DNA of 64,000 bases. Source: Lycocorax pyrrhopterus obiensis. Taxonomy: Eukaryota; Chordata; Aves; Passeriformes; Paradisaeidae. The position numbers and the translations under genes are program-made. The stretch lies in the NCBI GenBank assembly GCA_014706295.1, contig JACSVZ010000002.1, positions 107,628,547 to 107,692,546 on the forward strand, in the 5' to 3' direction. The notes beneath the pieces were generated by a model that was not told the DNA's origin, made no database searches, and saw only the letters and a program-made list of their open reading frames with translations. Shown here piece by piece: positions 63,501 to 64,000 of the stretch; position 1 is the stretch's first letter; the number at the start of each line of letters is the position of its first letter.

Positions 63501-64000
63501 ACAAATATTTCCTTTAAATTCTCTTTAATACAGTCATATATAATTTTCTGTACTCTCTGTACAATGACAGTCAAAATAAATCTATTAGGCAACATTTTGG
63601 GTGCAATCTTATATGAATAGAAAAAGTTGAAATTAACACTTGGGAGACATAGAAGAATTCTTTTATCCAATCCTTCTGGCTATCTTTAGTTAAACACAAT
63701 TTCTCTAAAAAATAAAGAGATTATAAATTAAAGATAACAAAAAGGTTGAATCGAGTGAGTGAAAAAAAAACAAGAAAAAAATGGAGTGAGTGGGATGTAA
63801 TACTGCAGTGGAAATAAACTTCTTAATTATGCATTGACAACTCTTCCCATTTCCACCATGACCGAAATATCTCAGATTGACTAATAAGGACTGAGGTATG
63901 GTTAAATATTAGATGTCTAAAAGTAATATTTTCTTTGGAAAAGTACAAAATATTGTGAAGCTAAATCAATACATTTGTATTTTATTGGAAGATTTAGTCA
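60519..64000. other. AT-rich noncoding DNA, no gene recognised
   Basis: No exon, RNA gene or transposon was recognised. The parts at about 60640-60800 and 61330-61520 are complex, repeat-free and rich in TTTAATTAA or ATGATTAAAT words, as conserved noncoding DNA often is. Open frames are 72 codons or shorter. Confidence 0.5.

Noticed and set aside
1..64000. tRNA, rRNA, CRISPR array, operon or bacterial-type defence system
   Set aside because: No cloverleaf with a GTTCRA-type arm, rRNA block, regularly spaced repeat array or run of same-strand coding genes was seen. The repeat content is that of a vertebrate nuclear genome.

Overview
The window looks like bird genomic DNA from a gene-poor stretch, either intergenic or deep intronic. 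The best evidence for a bird is the repeat content. There are many 5'-truncated CR1 LINE copies in both orientations, several ending in the CR1-type run of ATTCTRTG-like 8-mers. There are also long-terminal-repeat (LTR) elements that match avian endogenous-retrovirus LTR families as I remember them. The unique sequence is AT-rich and low in CpG, and no protein-coding exon, tRNA or rRNA could be recognised. Open frames are short, overlap on both strands and resemble no known protein. The longest without Ns is 166 codons, and I do not recognise it. The species cannot be told from the sequence alone.

Layout. Positions 1-10142 are AT-rich unique DNA with a perfect 19-bp inverted repeat (2286-2356), a short CR1 tail near 5.65 kb and an old antisense CR1 near 6.4-6.7 kb. 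A complete 1257-bp solo LTR, flanked by a 5-bp target-site duplication TATGG, occupies 10143-11399 and is the main GC-rich island of the window. A CR1 tail follows at 12.2-12.7 kb, then long unique DNA to 25.1 kb interrupted by a CR1 tail at about 19.0 kb.

A second, older, almost full-length LTR lies at 25113-25807 on the minus strand, with a small antisense CR1 piece just after it. After 7 kb of unique DNA comes the longest CR1 copy (about 33075-34273, plus strand), a decayed reverse-transcriptase remnant that still shows its FADD motif. An old antisense CR1 lies at 39.1-39.8 kb and a short CR1 tail at 44.0 kb.

Microsatellites cluster at 44-50 kb. That part also holds a truncated relative of the 25-kb LTR (47160-47440, minus) and a compact solo LTR (48310-48645, minus) with clear CCAAT, TATA and AATAAA signals and a 4-bp duplication CAAA. 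The last 13 kb is AT-rich unique DNA with AT palindromes and a 562-bp assembly gap (59957-60518).

No set of genes acts together here. The defensible content is a record of retroelement insertions plus several stretches that might be conserved regulatory DNA, which only cross-species alignment could show. I found no convincing undescribed system. The items most worth checking are the two solo LTRs with intact borders, the 19-bp hairpin, and a 675-bp segment bracketed by an exact 19-bp direct repeat.
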